64,000 nucleotides of DNA, taken from the NCBI GenBank assembly GCA_902363045.1, contig CABIYX010000015.1, positions 1-64,000 on the forward strand, in the 5' to 3' direction. This DNA comes from Clostridiales bacterium. Its GTDB lineage: Bacteria; Bacillota; Clostridia; Oscillospirales; Oscillospiraceae. Positions 16,909-26,981 of this stretch are shown piece after piece; the first letter of the stretch is position 1, and every line of letters starts with the position of its first letter. The position numbers were made by a program, and so were the translations under genes. The notes beneath the pieces were generated by a model. The model had not been told where the DNA came from and did no database searches. It was given only the letters and a program-made list of their open reading frames with translations.

Positions 16909-18138
16909 CTACTCCACCGGGTTCTCCCCCGGGATCTCGCGGCCGCCGGGGACCTCCGTTCCGATCTCCTCCCGGCACTCCGCGGTCAGGGTCACCTCCA
17001 GCATCCCGCTGTGGACCCGGGCCGAATACTGGGTGGACAGCACCTGTCCATCCGCTCCGATCACCTCTCCCAGCCGGAGCAGCAGGCGCTCCTCCAGCAT
17101 GGTCCGGGCCGCTTCCAGGTCGATGGGGACCGTCTCTTTCTCATAGTCGCGGCAGCGCTCCCCCCGCAGCATCAGAGGCAGGCCCCGCCCACCCGGAAGG
17201 GTCAGCTGGTGTACCGTGGTTATTTTATCATACAACGGCCAGGGAATGCTACTGTTTTTATAAAAATCCAGCCGCGTTCCCAGACAGCTCAGGGACCACA
17301 GGGTACGCTCCTCCCCTGTGAACCGCTTCACCTCCGCCTGGACGGGGATGGCGGCAGACAGAGTCCGCCAGGTGCGGGCATAGACTTTGCCCCTTGCATG
17401 GGTCTGATAGGTGCGCACTGGGAGATCGCTGTACTTGGGCGGCTCCATGGTGATCAGGCCGGAGATCAGCACCTCGCCTTCCGCCACCGTATCCCCCTCC
17501 TGCACCGCGGCCTCTCCCGCCATGGGTTCCACCTGGGCGATCAGCCCGTCCGTTTCCGCCACGATGTCGTAATATCCATCCTCCCCGGCCAGCTCCGGGG
17601 GCTCCACCGCGTCCCGGACCACCACCTCCAGCCGGGTCCCATACAGGTTGATGGACATCCAGGACAGCCCCTCCAGCCCCCGCAGGGCCTGCTGGGCGAT
17701 GGTCTTGCGGTCCAGACCGGGGCCGTACGCCCCCGGCCGCACCCCGTACCGCCGCAGCTCCGACAGGATCTGGGCGGTGGGCACCTTCTCGCTGCCCACC
17801 ACCTCCACCGTCAGGATGAACCGGGACAGAACGCTCACCGCCAGCAGGGCAAAGGCCAGCCCGATGAGGAAGGCGTACCTCCTCCGGAAGCGGGCCAGAA
17901 AATCCGGCAGCCCCCGGGTCCCCTCCACCTCCACCTCGCAGCCCACCCGCTGGGCCAGGCCGCGCAGCTGGGGCAGGCTGCGGCGGTAGGTGGTCAGACG
18001 CATGGTGTGGCTGTCCACCCACTCCAGCGCCCAGCAGGCCACCCCCTCCTGGGCGCACAGGTTCAGCAGGCGCTCCGGAAACAGCCCCCGGGCCGTCAGA
18101 GTCGCCGTCCCCCGCAGATAATTGACCGCGCGCTTCAT
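16909..18138 (-). CDS. yqfD: Sporulation protein YqfD
   Basis: YqfD is a sigma-E-controlled sporulation membrane protein paired with YqfC. The 409-residue product has an N-terminal soluble region, one strong transmembrane helix near residues 90-108 (AFLIGLAFALLAVSVLS), and a large C-terminal domain starting with a POTRA-like segment (VEVVGSEKVPTAQILSELRR). Length is normal. It begins 10 bp after yqfC and precedes phoH. The exact biochemical role is not known. Confidence 0.92.
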   Translation of the reverse strand: MKRAVNYLRGTATLTARGLFPERLLNLCAQEGVACWALEWVDSHTMRLTTYRRSLPQLRGLAQRVGCEVEVEGTRGLPDFLARFRRRYAFLIGLAFALLAVSVLSRFILTVEVVGSEKVPTAQILSELRRYGVRPGAYGPGLDRKTIAQQALRGLEGLSWMSINLYGTRLEVVVRDAVEPPELAGEDGYYDIVAETDGLIAQVEPMAGEAAVQEGDTVAEGEVLISGLITMEPPKYSDLPVRTYQTHARGKVYARTWRTLSAAIPVQAEVKRFTGEERTLWSLSCLGTRLDFYKNSSIPWPLYDKITTVHQLTLPGGRGLPLMLRGERCRDYEKETVPIDLEAARTMLEERLLLRLGEVIGADGQVLSTQYSARVHSGMLEVTLTAECREEIGTEVPGGREIPGENPVE

Positions 18139-18148
18139 TCCGCCGCCC

Positions 18149-18430
18149 CTATGCCAGCTGAACGCCGGTGATACGCCCGGTGATGAGCAGCTCCAGCCCG
18201 GTCATGGCCCGCAGCTCCAGGGCCTCCCCCGTGACCTTGACGATGTAGGAGCCTCCGCTGATGTGGATCTCCTCCGTCCCATAGGCCAGGATGCCCTTGT
18301 GGTTCTCCATCCGCAGTTCCCGGGTCCCCACCAGTTCCAGCCGCGGCACCCCGGCCACCGCGTCGGCTGGCAGGTCCAACAGCTCCGCCGTCCGCTCCAG
18401 CAGCCCCTCCCGAATCCCTTTGCCCGACAT
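18149..18430 (-). CDS. yqfC: Sporulation protein YqfC
   Basis: YqfC is a small protein of the sporulation YabP/YqfC family. The 93-residue sequence has the beta-rich core PRLELVGTRELRMENHKGIL and the end LLITGRITGVQL. A longer frame upstream adds 52 unrelated residues; the ATG at 18430 gives the family length. It is the first gene of the yqfC-yqfD-phoH-ybeY run and lies about 100 bp downstream of polC, after a terminator. Confidence 0.9.
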   Translation of the reverse strand: MSGKGIREGLLERTAELLDLPADAVAGVPRLELVGTRELRMENHKGILAYGTEEIHISGGSYIVKVTGEALELRAMTGLELLITGRITGVQLA

Positions 18431-18495
18431 ACCATCACCCTTTCCCGCTATTTCTATGTACCAGCAGGGAAAAAGATACGGGGCGCCGGCAAACA

Positions 18496-18523
18496 GAAAC
18501 GGCCGCCGGATGGCGGCCGTTTC
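18496..18523 (-). terminator. Terminator after polC
   Basis: A perfect 12-bp stem with a 4-nt loop lies just after the polC stop. On the minus strand it is followed by TGTTTGCC, preceded by the TTTC that closes the stem. The T run is modest but position and symmetry fit an intrinsic terminator separating polC from yqfC. Confidence 0.65.
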
Positions 18524-18533
18524 CCGGACAGTC

Positions 18534-21500
18534 TCAGCCAAACATGGAAAACAGGTCCATCTGGCTGGTGGCCGGCATATCTCCAAAGGCCCCGGCCTCT
18601 GTCAGCTTGTCGATATGGGTTTTGGACACCTTGGGGCAGGCGGCCGCCACCTCCTCGATGGAGATGAAGCGCTTTCCCTTCACCTGCTCCGCCAGAGAGA
18701 TGGCCGCCGTGTCCCCCAGGCCGGCCACCGACACAAAGGGGGGCCGCAGGGCGCCCCGCTCCTCATCCATGGTGAAGTGGATGGCCTCTGACTTGTACAG
18801 ATCCATCCGGTCGAAGGTGAACCCCCGGAGGTAGAACTCATAACAGACCTCCAGAGTGGTGAGCATATCCTGCTCCACGGCGGAGGCCTCCTTGTCCTTG
18901 GCTACGATCTCCCGCATCTTCCGCTGGCACACGTCCATCCCCCGGCACATGAAGGCCTCGTCAAAGGCCTTGGCCCGGATGGAGAAGTAGGCGGCGTAAA
19001 AGGCCAGCGGGCGGTGGACCTTGAACCAGGCGATCCGGAAGGCCATCATCACATAGGCCACGGCGTGGGCCTTGGGGAACAGGTAGGCAATTTTTTTACA
19101 GGAGCCGATGTACCAGTCGGGCACTCCGTGCTCCCGCATCTCGTCCTCCGCCCCCTCGGGCAGCCCCCTGCCCTTTCGCACCGCCTCCATGATCTTGAAG
19201 GAGCGCTTGGGCTCCATCCCCTTGGAGATGAGGAACAGCATAATGTCGTCCCGGCAGCCGATGGCCTCGCTGACCTTGGCCGTCCCCGAGGTGATCAGGT
19301 CCTTGGCGTTGCCCAGCCACACGTCGGTGCCGTGGGAAAAGCCGGACAGCCGCACCAGAATATCGAACTGGTCGGGCTGAGTGTCCTCCAGCATCCCGCG
19401 GACAAAGGTAGTGCCGAACTCCGGAATGGCGGTGCCGCCGGTGGGTCCCAGGATCTTGTCGTTCTCATAGCCCAGCACCTTGGAGGACTGGAAGACAGAC
19501 ATGGTATCCCGGTCATCCAGAGGGATGTCCGTCCGGGCGTTCACCCCGGTCAGGTCCTCCAGCATCCGGATCATGGTGGGATCATCGTGGCCCAGCATAT
19601 CCAGCTTCAGCAGGTTGCTCTCCATGGAGTGATACTCAAAGTGGGTGGTGACGATGTCGGTGTTGGGGTCATCGGCGGGGTGCTGGACAGGACAGAAATC
19701 GTAGATCTCCTTGTCCTGGGGGATGACCACCATGCCGCCGGGGTGCTGCCCGGTGGTGCGCTTGACCCCGGTGCAGCCGATGGCCAGGCGGTTCTCCTCC
19801 GCCTTGGAGACGATCCGCCCCCGCTCGTCCAGGTACTTTTTCACATAGCCGAAGGCCGTCTTTTCCGCCACCGCGCCGATGGTGCCCGCCCGGAACACAT
19901 GGGTCTGGCCGAACAGCTCGAAGGTATAGCGGTGGGCGTTGGCTTGGTACTCCCCAGAAAAGTTCAGATCGATGTCGGGGACCTTGTCGCCTCCGAAGCC
20001 CAAAAAGGTCTCAAAGGGGATGTTGAAGCCGTCCTTCACATACTTTGTGCCGCACACAGGACACATCGCGTCCGGCATATCCGCCCCGCAGCCATAGGGA
20101 TGGGCGGGGTCCTGGGCATAGTCGAAGTCGGAGTGTTTGCACTTGGGGCAGCGGTAGTGGGCAGGCAGCGAGTTCACCTCGGTGATGCCCGACATAAAGG
20201 CCACCAGGGAGGAGCCCACCGACCCCCGGGAGCCCACCAGGTATCCGTGCTCCAGAGAGTTCTGCACCAGCTTCTGGGCGGACATATAGATCACGTCGTA
20301 TTTGCACCGGATGATGTCGCCCAGCTCCACCTCGATGCGGTCGGTGACGATCTTGGGGGGATTTTCCCCGTAAAGCTCATGGGCTTTCCCCCACACCAGC
20401 CGCTTCAGTTCTCCGTCAGAATCCTCCAGCTTGGGGGCAAACAGCCCCTGGGGCAGTGGGTCGATGGGGTCGCACCAGTCGGCGATGAGGTTGGTGTTCG
20501 TCACCACCACCTCCCGGGCCTTCTCCTTCCCCAGATAGGCAAACTCCTGAAGCATCTCCTCCGTGGTCTTGAAGTAGATGGGCAGGGACTCGTCTGCGTC
20601 CTCAAAGCCCTTGGAGGCCAGCAGGATATGCCGGTAGACCTCGTCCTCCGGGTCCAGGAAGTGGACGTCCCCGGTGGCGCACACCGGCTTGCCCATCTCC
20701 TCCCCCAGGCGGACGATAGTGCGGTTGAAGTCCCGCAGCTCCTCCTCGTTCTTCACGATGCCCTTGCGGAGCATAAACATATTGTTGCACAGAGGCTGGA
20801 TCTCCAGATAGTCGTACCAGGAGGCGATGCGCTTAAGCTCCTCCCAGTCCTTGCCGTCCACCACCGCCTGGAACAGTTCCCCTGCCTCACAGGCTGATCC
20901 GATGATGAGTCCCTCCCGGTTCTCGTTGATGAGGGACTTGGGCATGATGGGGTAGCGCTTGAAGTGCTCCAGCTGGGACAGGGAGATGAGCTTATAGAGG
21001 TTGCGCAGCCCCGTCTGGTTTTTGGCCAGGACAATGAGATGCTTGGGCTTCCGGCGCAGCTTGCCACCCCCCCGGCGCAGCTTGGGCATGGCGGGGTTGA
21101 TCTCCCCCAGGGTGCGCAGCTCCATCTCCTCCAGCTTTTTGAAAAAGTGGGGCAGCATATAGGCTACGGTGGCCGCGTCATCGCTGGCTCGGTGGTGGTT
21201 GAAGGCGGGCAGATGCAGGTACTCCGCCACAATGTCCAGCTTGTATTTGCCCAGCTCCGGCAGCAGGTTCTGTGCCAGGATCAGGCTGTCCACCGAGGGA
21301 TTATGAAATGGAATTCCATACTTCCGGCAGCCCGCGGCAATAAAGCCCATATCAAAGTCGGCGTTGTGGGCCGCCAGAGGCCGGTCCCCAACGAAGGCCA
21401 GAAAAGCCTCCAGCGCCTCCTTCTGGGAGGGAGCCCCCTCCAGCATCTCGTCCGTGATGCCCGTGAGGTGGATGATCTCCGGGCTCAGGATGCGGCCCGG

Positions 21501-22712
21501 GGACACGAAGGTGTTGAAGCGGTCGGTGACCTCCCCGTTTTTCAGCACCACAGCGCCGATCTCGATGATGACCTCATACTTCTTGTTCAGGCCGGTGGTC
21601 TCGATGTCAAAGCAGACGATCTCATCCGAAAAAAGGGCGTCTGTCTGTCCGTGGACCACCACCCGGTCGTCCACGTCGTTGATGTAATAGGCCTCCACGC
21701 CAAAGAGCACCTTGATCTTCTTGGCCGAGTGCTTGGCGTTTGGAAAGGCGTGGGCCACGCCGTGGTCCGTGATGGCGATGGCCCGGTGTCCCCATGCCTC
21801 CGCCCGTTTGATCACATTCTTGTCTGTGCCGATGGTGGAGTCCGTCTTGAAGCCCACAGCGGTCAGGGCGTCCATGGCGGACATATTGGTGTGCAGGTGG
21901 AGCTCCACCCGCTTCTCCGGGGCGTTGTCCATCCGGGTATGCTGCTCCGCCGCCATTACGGCCACCGGCTCCAGCACCATGTCGCCGTAGAAGCGGTCCA
22001 TATTCAGCCGCCCCTGTACCAGCAGGCGCATCCCCTTTTTGACCCCGTCCACCAGGGCCTTGCCCTCATCCCCCGGGAAAAATTTATTGACCCGGATGGA
22101 GCCGGTGTAGTCGGTGACGTCAAAGGCAGTCACCCAGGCCCCCCGCTTTTTCAGCTCCCGGTGGTCCACGGCGAATACATCACCCTCCACCACCACCATG
22201 CCCATGTCCAGCTCCAGCTCCCCGATGGGGACCGGGGCCCGCTTGATGGGTTTTCCGTAGATGGCCCGGCCCTTGCCCCGCTTCTCGCCGCCGCTTTTTC
22301 CCTTTCCGGACGCGGGCGCGGCCGTTCGGACCTTTTTCAGTGCGGCCGCCCGGATGGCCTCCGCTCGGGCAAAGGCGTCCTCCCCCGCCGCAGGCTCTCC
22401 CGTCCCGGTCTCCGGCTGGGTCTGCTCCTCCGCCGGGACCGCCTCCACGGGTTCCGCACGCTCCGGTTCCTTTTTATCTGTAATGCAATTCAGCTTTACA
22501 GAGTTTAGTCCATAACACCGGGCCACCGCCTCCTCCGCCTTGGCGACCAGATTGGACCCGGCTCCTGCGGCCCCCTCCACCGTCACCACCGCGCTGCGGC
22601 TGGAGCGGTCGATGGATGCCTCAGTGATCACCCAGCCCTCCATGGCGTTGACGAACTCCGCCCAATAGGTCAGGGCGGCAAACATCTCTAAAAACGGGAT
22701 CTTTTTGGACAT
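18534..22712 (-). CDS. polC: DNA polymerase III alpha subunit, PolC type
   Basis: PolC is the Gram-positive replicative polymerase with built-in proofreading. The 1392-residue protein contains an N-terminal domain, an OB-fold, a PHP domain starting near HLHTNMSAMDA, and a DnaQ-like 3'-5' exonuclease (FDIETTGL from residue 368) inserted within PHP. The polymerase core follows, with the catalytic PDIDLNFSG segment near residue 912 and a C/C zinc-ribbon just before it. The C-terminus ends QMDLFSMFG, a beta-clamp binding motif (Q1384-F1388). It follows ispG, as in other Firmicutes. Confidence 0.97.
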   Translation of the reverse strand: MSKKIPFLEMFAALTYWAEFVNAMEGWVITEASIDRSSRSAVVTVEGAAGAGSNLVAKAEEAVARCYGLNSVKLNCITDKKEPERAEPVEAVPAEEQTQPETGTGEPAAGEDAFARAEAIRAAALKKVRTAAPASGKGKSGGEKRGKGRAIYGKPIKRAPVPIGELELDMGMVVVEGDVFAVDHRELKKRGAWVTAFDVTDYTGSIRVNKFFPGDEGKALVDGVKKGMRLLVQGRLNMDRFYGDMVLEPVAVMAAEQHTRMDNAPEKRVELHLHTNMSAMDALTAVGFKTDSTIGTDKNVIKRAEAWGHRAIAITDHGVAHAFPNAKHSAKKIKVLFGVEAYYINDVDDRVVVHGQTDALFSDEIVCFDIETTGLNKKYEVIIEIGAVVLKNGEVTDRFNTFVSPGRILSPEIIHLTGITDEMLEGAPSQKEALEAFLAFVGDRPLAAHNADFDMGFIAAGCRKYGIPFHNPSVDSLILAQNLLPELGKYKLDIVAEYLHLPAFNHHRASDDAATVAYMLPHFFKKLEEMELRTLGEINPAMPKLRRGGGKLRRKPKHLIVLAKNQTGLRNLYKLISLSQLEHFKRYPIMPKSLINENREGLIIGSACEAGELFQAVVDGKDWEELKRIASWYDYLEIQPLCNNMFMLRKGIVKNEEELRDFNRTIVRLGEEMGKPVCATGDVHFLDPEDEVYRHILLASKGFEDADESLPIYFKTTEEMLQEFAYLGKEKAREVVVTNTNLIADWCDPIDPLPQGLFAPKLEDSDGELKRLVWGKAHELYGENPPKIVTDRIEVELGDIIRCKYDVIYMSAQKLVQNSLEHGYLVGSRGSVGSSLVAFMSGITEVNSLPAHYRCPKCKHSDFDYAQDPAHPYGCGADMPDAMCPVCGTKYVKDGFNIPFETFLGFGGDKVPDIDLNFSGEYQANAHRYTFELFGQTHVFRAGTIGAVAEKTAFGYVKKYLDERGRIVSKAEENRLAIGCTGVKRTTGQHPGGMVVIPQDKEIYDFCPVQHPADDPNTDIVTTHFEYHSMESNLLKLDMLGHDDPTMIRMLEDLTGVNARTDIPLDDRDTMSVFQSSKVLGYENDKILGPTGGTAIPEFGTTFVRGMLEDTQPDQFDILVRLSGFSHGTDVWLGNAKDLITSGTAKVSEAIGCRDDIMLFLISKGMEPKRSFKIMEAVRKGRGLPEGAEDEMREHGVPDWYIGSCKKIAYLFPKAHAVAYVMMAFRIAWFKVHRPLAFYAAYFSIRAKAFDEAFMCRGMDVCQRKMREIVAKDKEASAVEQDMLTTLEVCYEFYLRGFTFDRMDLYKSEAIHFTMDEERGALRPPFVSVAGLGDTAAISLAEQVKGKRFISIEEVAAACPKVSKTHIDKLTEAGAFGDMPATSQMDLFSMFG

Positions 22713-22775
22713 AACCCTATGCTTCTCCTCAAATCTTCTCCATCACAGCGGCCCACAGGCCGCTTTTCTGCGCCG

Positions 22776-23813
22776 TTACAGCGTCTCGATCAGGGCGAAC
22801 AGCTCGTCCACCAGCTGATCCTGGTGGACCTTTTTGATGATCTGTCCCTTTTTGAACAGCAGGCCCTCCCCGACGCCGCCGGCAATGCCGCAGTCGGCGG
22901 CGCTGGCCTCGCCGGGGCCGTTGACCACACAGCCCATGACCGCCACCGTGATGGGCTTGTCCACTGCCTTCAGCCGCTCCTCCACCTGTCCCGCCAGCGC
23001 GATCAGGTCGATGCGGGTCCGCCCGCAGGTGGGGCAGGATACCAGCTCCGCCCCCTCCCGGCGGATCCCCGCCGCCCGCAGGATGTCCCGGGCGGCGTAC
23101 ACCTCCTCCACCGGATCGGCAGACAGAGAGACCCGCATGGTGTCCCCGACCCCCATGGCCAGCAGACCGCCGATCCCCACGGCGGACTTCAGTGTCCCCA
23201 TGCGGACCGTCCCCGCCTCCGTCACGCCAATGTGTAAAGGATAATCACTTTCCTGGCTCATCAGCTGATAGGCTCTCATGGTGATGGGCACGCTGGAGGA
23301 CTTCAGGGAAACACAGATGTCATCAAAGTCAAACTTGTTCAGCAGGCGGATGTGTCCAAAGGCGGACTCCACCATGGCCTCAGGGCACACCCGGCCGTAC
23401 TTGGCCAGGATCTCCCGCTCCAGAGAGCCGCCGTTGACCCCGATCCGGATGGGGATGCTCCGCTGGCGGCAGGCGTCGGCCACCGCCTTCACCCGGTCCT
23501 CGCTCCCGATATTTCCGGGGTTGATGCGCACCTTGTCCGCTCCGGCGGCGATGGCCTCGAGGGCAAGCTTATAGTCAAAGTGGATGTCAACCACCACGGG
23601 GATGGGGCTCTCCTCTTTGATCTTTCCCACCGCGCGGGCGGCCGCCTGGTCAGGCACCGCCACGCGGATGATCTCACAGCCTGCGGCGGCCAGCCGCCGG
23701 ACCTGCTCCAGGGTGGCTGCCACATCATCGGTGCGGGTGTTGGTCATGGACTGGATGGTCACCGGGGCGCCGCCGCCGACCGGGACCCCGCCCACCATGA
23801 TCTGCTTGGTCAC
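22776..23813 (-). CDS. ispG: 4-hydroxy-3-methylbut-2-enyl diphosphate synthase
   Basis: IspG (GcpE) is the [4Fe-4S] enzyme that reductively converts MEcPP to HMBPP in the MEP pathway. The 345-residue protein has the TIM-barrel half (residues 1-240) and the iron-sulfur half with SCPTCGRTRID and GCVVNGPGEA. Length matches the bacterial short type. It lies between rseP and polC. An 8-9 nt GC palindrome at 22747-22764 between it and polC has its T run on the opposite strand. Confidence 0.96.
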   Translation of the reverse strand: MTKQIMVGGVPVGGGAPVTIQSMTNTRTDDVAATLEQVRRLAAAGCEIIRVAVPDQAAARAVGKIKEESPIPVVVDIHFDYKLALEAIAAGADKVRINPGNIGSEDRVKAVADACRQRSIPIRIGVNGGSLEREILAKYGRVCPEAMVESAFGHIRLLNKFDFDDICVSLKSSSVPITMRAYQLMSQESDYPLHIGVTEAGTVRMGTLKSAVGIGGLLAMGVGDTMRVSLSADPVEEVYAARDILRAAGIRREGAELVSCPTCGRTRIDLIALAGQVEERLKAVDKPITVAVMGCVVNGPGEASAADCGIAGGVGEGLLFKKGQIIKKVHQDQLVDELFALIETL

Positions 23814-23855
23814 TGCAATTCCTTCCTTTCCAAACGGCTGCCGTGTTCCGGCGGC

Positions 23856-24920
23856 TCAGATACCGAAGAGTTTTCCAATGTCGCTGAAGGTCACCACCAG
23901 GGAGAGAGCCAGCAGACCCGCCATCCCCACCATGTGGACATAGCCCTCATACTTTGCCGGGATCCTCTTCCGGAACAGGGCGAACAGCGCCCCATTCAGC
24001 AGCAGGAAAAAGATCCGTCCGCCGTCCAGCGCCGGCAGCGGCAGCAGGTTCATCACCGCCAGGTTGACCGCGATCAGGGCGGCCAGGTCCAGCAGGCTGC
24101 GGGCCGCGTCAGCAGCTGTGGGCGACTGGTTCCCCACCTGAGACATGGTATTCACGATCCCCACTGGGCCGGACAGATCCCGCAGGCCCACCGCACCCCG
24201 GACCAGCTCTCCAAGGCTGAGCCACACCGTGCGGATATAGTCCACCGCAGTGTTCCAGGCATAATGAAGCTTGTTGCCCACCGTGGGCGGGTCCACCTCC
24301 CAGCCGATGTTGATCCCCCGGCGCTGAGTCTCGTTCCCGTTCTCATCCACCCGGGTCTGGTAGGGCAGATAGACTCCATCCAGGCGGAACTTCTCGCCGT
24401 TCCGCTCCACCACCAGATCCACACGGTCCCCGGCACGGTTCAAATAGAGGGGCACGTTCCCGTACACCAGGACCCTGTGGCCATCCACTGACAAGAAGCG
24501 GTCCCCCGGCTGGAGCCCGCAGTCCTCCGCTCCATAGCCTGGCTCCGCGCCGCTGTACACCGGGATCCGGAAGCCCTGGACCGGAGCGTAGAGGATCAGG
24601 AGGATCAGCAGTCCGGTGAGGAAATTCATCGCCGCTCCCCCGGCCAGCACCACCAGCTGCTTCCAGGCCGCCGCGTTGCCAAAGGCCCGGGGGTTGGAGG
24701 ACTTCTCATCCTCCCCCTCCATAGCACAGTATCCGCCGATTGGCAGAACACGCAGACTGTAAAGCGTTTCTCCTTTTCGTTTTTTCCAAAGAGCGGGGCC
24801 CATTCCAATGGAGAATTCATTGACCTGGATCCCAAACAGCTTCGCTGAGGCGAAGTGCCCGAACTCATGGACCGCGATGAGCAGCCCAAACATAAGGATC
24901 GCTAAGATGATGTAGAGCAT
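23856..24920 (-). CDS. rseP: RIP zinc metalloprotease, RseP/RasP type
   Basis: This site-2 protease cleaves membrane-embedded anti-sigma factors and signal peptides. The 354-residue protein has HEFGH (H18, E19, H22) in the first transmembrane helix, a PDZ-like central domain, and the conserved NLLPLPALDGGR in a C-terminal helix. The ATG at 24920 follows GGGAGG; a longer reading needs TTG with no better site. It lies between dxr and ispG. Confidence 0.95.
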   Translation of the reverse strand: MLYIILAILMFGLLIAVHEFGHFASAKLFGIQVNEFSIGMGPALWKKRKGETLYSLRVLPIGGYCAMEGEDEKSSNPRAFGNAAAWKQLVVLAGGAAMNFLTGLLILLILYAPVQGFRIPVYSGAEPGYGAEDCGLQPGDRFLSVDGHRVLVYGNVPLYLNRAGDRVDLVVERNGEKFRLDGVYLPYQTRVDENGNETQRRGINIGWEVDPPTVGNKLHYAWNTAVDYIRTVWLSLGELVRGAVGLRDLSGPVGIVNTMSQVGNQSPTAADAARSLLDLAALIAVNLAVMNLLPLPALDGGRIFFLLLNGALFALFRKRIPAKYEGYVHMVGMAGLLALSLVVTFSDIGKLFGI

Positions 24921-24954
24921 AGGTCCTCCCGCACGCTTCAAATTCCGCCGCCCG

Positions 24955-26097
24955 TCAGGCGCTGAGGACGGCCTCCCGGGCCGCCTGATCCGCCTCCAGA
25001 ATCTGGGTCATGGAGGGCTCCCGGATCACCGGGACCCGGTCCAGCGCCAGGGCCACCCGGTCCGCGATCTCCAGGAAACCGATCCGGTCCTCCAGGAAGA
25101 GGGCCACTGCGGCCTCATTGGCCCCGTTGAGGATGGCGCCCGCCGTCCCCCCGGTCCGGGCCGCCTTCAGCGCCAGATCCAGGCACCGGAAGGTGTCCAG
25201 ATCCGGCTGGGCAAAGGTCAGCGGACCACAGGCGCACAGATCCAGAGGCTCGACCGGCCCCCCGGTCCGCCGGGGCCAGGTCAGGGCGTATTGGATGGGC
25301 AGGCGCATATCCGGAGCCCCCAGCTGGGCGATCATCCCATGATCACAGTATTCCACCAGGGAGTGAATGATACTCTCCCGGTGGATCACGATGGAAATTT
25401 TCTCCGGCGGCATCTGGTATAGGTGCATCGCCTCAATAAATTCCAGGCCCTTGTTCATCAGCGTGGCTGAGTCAATGGTGATCTTGGCCCCCATAGACCA
25501 GTTTGGATGCTGCAAGGCGTCTTTCCTTGTCACACCCTGCAGTTCAGTTCGTGTCTTGCCGAAAAAAGGTCCACCGGAGCAGGTCAGGATGAGACGGCGG
25601 ACCTCCCCCCGGTCCCGGCAGCCCTGGAGGGACTGAAAGAGCGCAGAGTGCTCCGAGTCCACGGGCAGGATCTCCGCACCGAAGTCCCGGGCCTCCTCCA
25701 TCACCAGCTGTCCGGCGCATACCAGTGTCTCCTTGTTGGCCAGGGCGACGCGTTTGCCCTCCCGAATGGCGGCCATGGTGGGCCGCAGCCCGATCATCCC
25801 CACCACCGCCGTGAGCACCGTATCGGCAGAGGGTAGCTCCGCCGCCTCCAGCAGGCCCTCCATGCCGGAGGCCACCCGGACTGGGGTGTCCGCCAGCCGG
25901 ACCCGCAGGTCGGCCGCGGCCCGCTCGTCCATCATGACCGCCAGCTCCGGCCGGAACCGCCGGGCCTGCTCCTCCATTCGGGCCGCGTTGGAGTTGGCCG
26001 TCAGCGCAGCCGCCTCCATGCCGCAGGCGGCAATCACATCCAATGATTGCCGCCCGATGGAACCTGTGGAACCCAAGATTGAAATTCGTTTGCTCAT
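24955..26097 (-). CDS. dxr: 1-deoxy-D-xylulose 5-phosphate reductoisomerase
   Basis: Dxr converts DXP to MEP using NADPH, the first committed step of the MEP pathway. The 380-residue protein has the Rossmann motif ISILGSTGSIGRQ at the N-terminus, LANKETLVCAG, and the metal/substrate-binding VDSEHSALFQ and MGAKITIDSATLMNKG segments. The ATG at 26097 is chosen; eight extra upstream residues are not conserved. Confidence 0.96.
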   Translation of the reverse strand: MSKRISILGSTGSIGRQSLDVIAACGMEAAALTANSNAARMEEQARRFRPELAVMMDERAAADLRVRLADTPVRVASGMEGLLEAAELPSADTVLTAVVGMIGLRPTMAAIREGKRVALANKETLVCAGQLVMEEARDFGAEILPVDSEHSALFQSLQGCRDRGEVRRLILTCSGGPFFGKTRTELQGVTRKDALQHPNWSMGAKITIDSATLMNKGLEFIEAMHLYQMPPEKISIVIHRESIIHSLVEYCDHGMIAQLGAPDMRLPIQYALTWPRRTGGPVEPLDLCACGPLTFAQPDLDTFRCLDLALKAARTGGTAGAILNGANEAAVALFLEDRIGFLEIADRVALALDRVPVIREPSMTQILEADQAAREAVLSA

Positions 26098-26153
26098 ATT
26101 AAAATTCCTTCCTATGCACATGGATGGACAGGAACAGACCTCCCGCGCAGCCC

Positions 26154-26981
26154 TTAAAACGCCGGCAGCAGCGTCACCAGAATGAGCAGCGTAGGGGCCA
26201 CAAAGGTCATGGAATCGAACCGATCCAGCATCCCGCCGTGGCCCGGCAGGAGGTGCCCATAGTCCTTGATGCCGAACTGCCGCTTGATCAGGGAAAAAGA
26301 CAGGTCTCCCAGCTCAGTCACTGCGCTGCCCAGCAGGCCGTACACCGCCATCGCAGGCAGTGAGACCTCCAACCCCGCGAACTGGCGCAGGATCACTCCA
26401 TACAGCAGCAGGAACAGTGCGCCGGACAGGATCCCGCCGATGTACCCCTCCAGGGATTTATTGGGGCTGACCTTGGTGATCCCCCGGTGCTTTCCCAGAA
26501 AGACCCCGGCAAAATAGGCCCCGCCATCCGTCAGGAATGCGCAGATCACCGGCAGGAGGACCAGATAGCGGCCATGCTCCATCCCCTTCAGCACCACCAG
26601 GGTGGACAGGGCCATGGGGATCATCAGTCCGCCGAAGAAGCAGAGCAGCACGTCCTCCACCCGGACGGCCCTCTCCTCGTCGTACAGCCGGATGGCGATG
26701 TAAAACAGTATGACCACCAGGAGCACGGCGGTGATGCCGGCCACCAGGGCTCCCCGCCCCAGCCACTGTCCCAGCGGGATGGCTGCTGCGGCGGCGGCCG
26801 TGAAGCCGTACAGCCCATTGTGGTGGGCCACGCCGGTGGCCCGCAGCAGCTCATAGGAGGCCAGGGCGCAGATGGCGGCCATCAGCACAGCCAGATACAC
26901 CGGCGGCAGGAAAAACAGGATGACGAAAAAGAGCGGGGCCAGCACCACTGATACTACGATCCGTGTGACCAAATCATACAC
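26154..26981 (-). CDS. cdsA: Phosphatidate cytidylyltransferase
   Basis: CdsA makes CDP-diacylglycerol from phosphatidic acid and CTP for phospholipid synthesis. The 275-residue integral membrane protein has about seven to eight hydrophobic helices and the family signature near the C-terminus: SPNKSLEGYIGG, then GDLSFSLIKRQFGIKDYGHL and GHGGMLDRFDS. The start overlaps the uppS stop by 8 bp, so the two are coupled. Confidence 0.95.
   Translation of the reverse strand: MYDLVTRIVVSVVLAPLFFVILFFLPPVYLAVLMAAICALASYELLRATGVAHHNGLYGFTAAAAAAIPLGQWLGRGALVAGITAVLLVVILFYIAIRLYDEERAVRVEDVLLCFFGGLMIPMALSTLVVLKGMEHGRYLVLLPVICAFLTDGGAYFAGVFLGKHRGITKVSPNKSLEGYIGGILSGALFLLLYGVILRQFAGLEVSLPAMAVYGLLGSAVTELGDLSFSLIKRQFGIKDYGHLLPGHGGMLDRFDSMTFVAPTLLILVTLLPAF

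Noticed and set aside
18544..22515. Long plus-strand frames opposite polC (for example 19014-20897 and 20964-22508)
   Set aside because: Shadows of a GC-rich gene on the other strand, His/Pro/Gly-rich, without ribosome-binding sites or recognisable domains.
22747..22764. AGCGGCC-CACA-GGCCGCT hairpin followed by TTTT between ispG and polC
   Set aside because: The T run is on the plus strand, where there is no gene, so it cannot terminate polC-side transcripts; not reported as a terminator.
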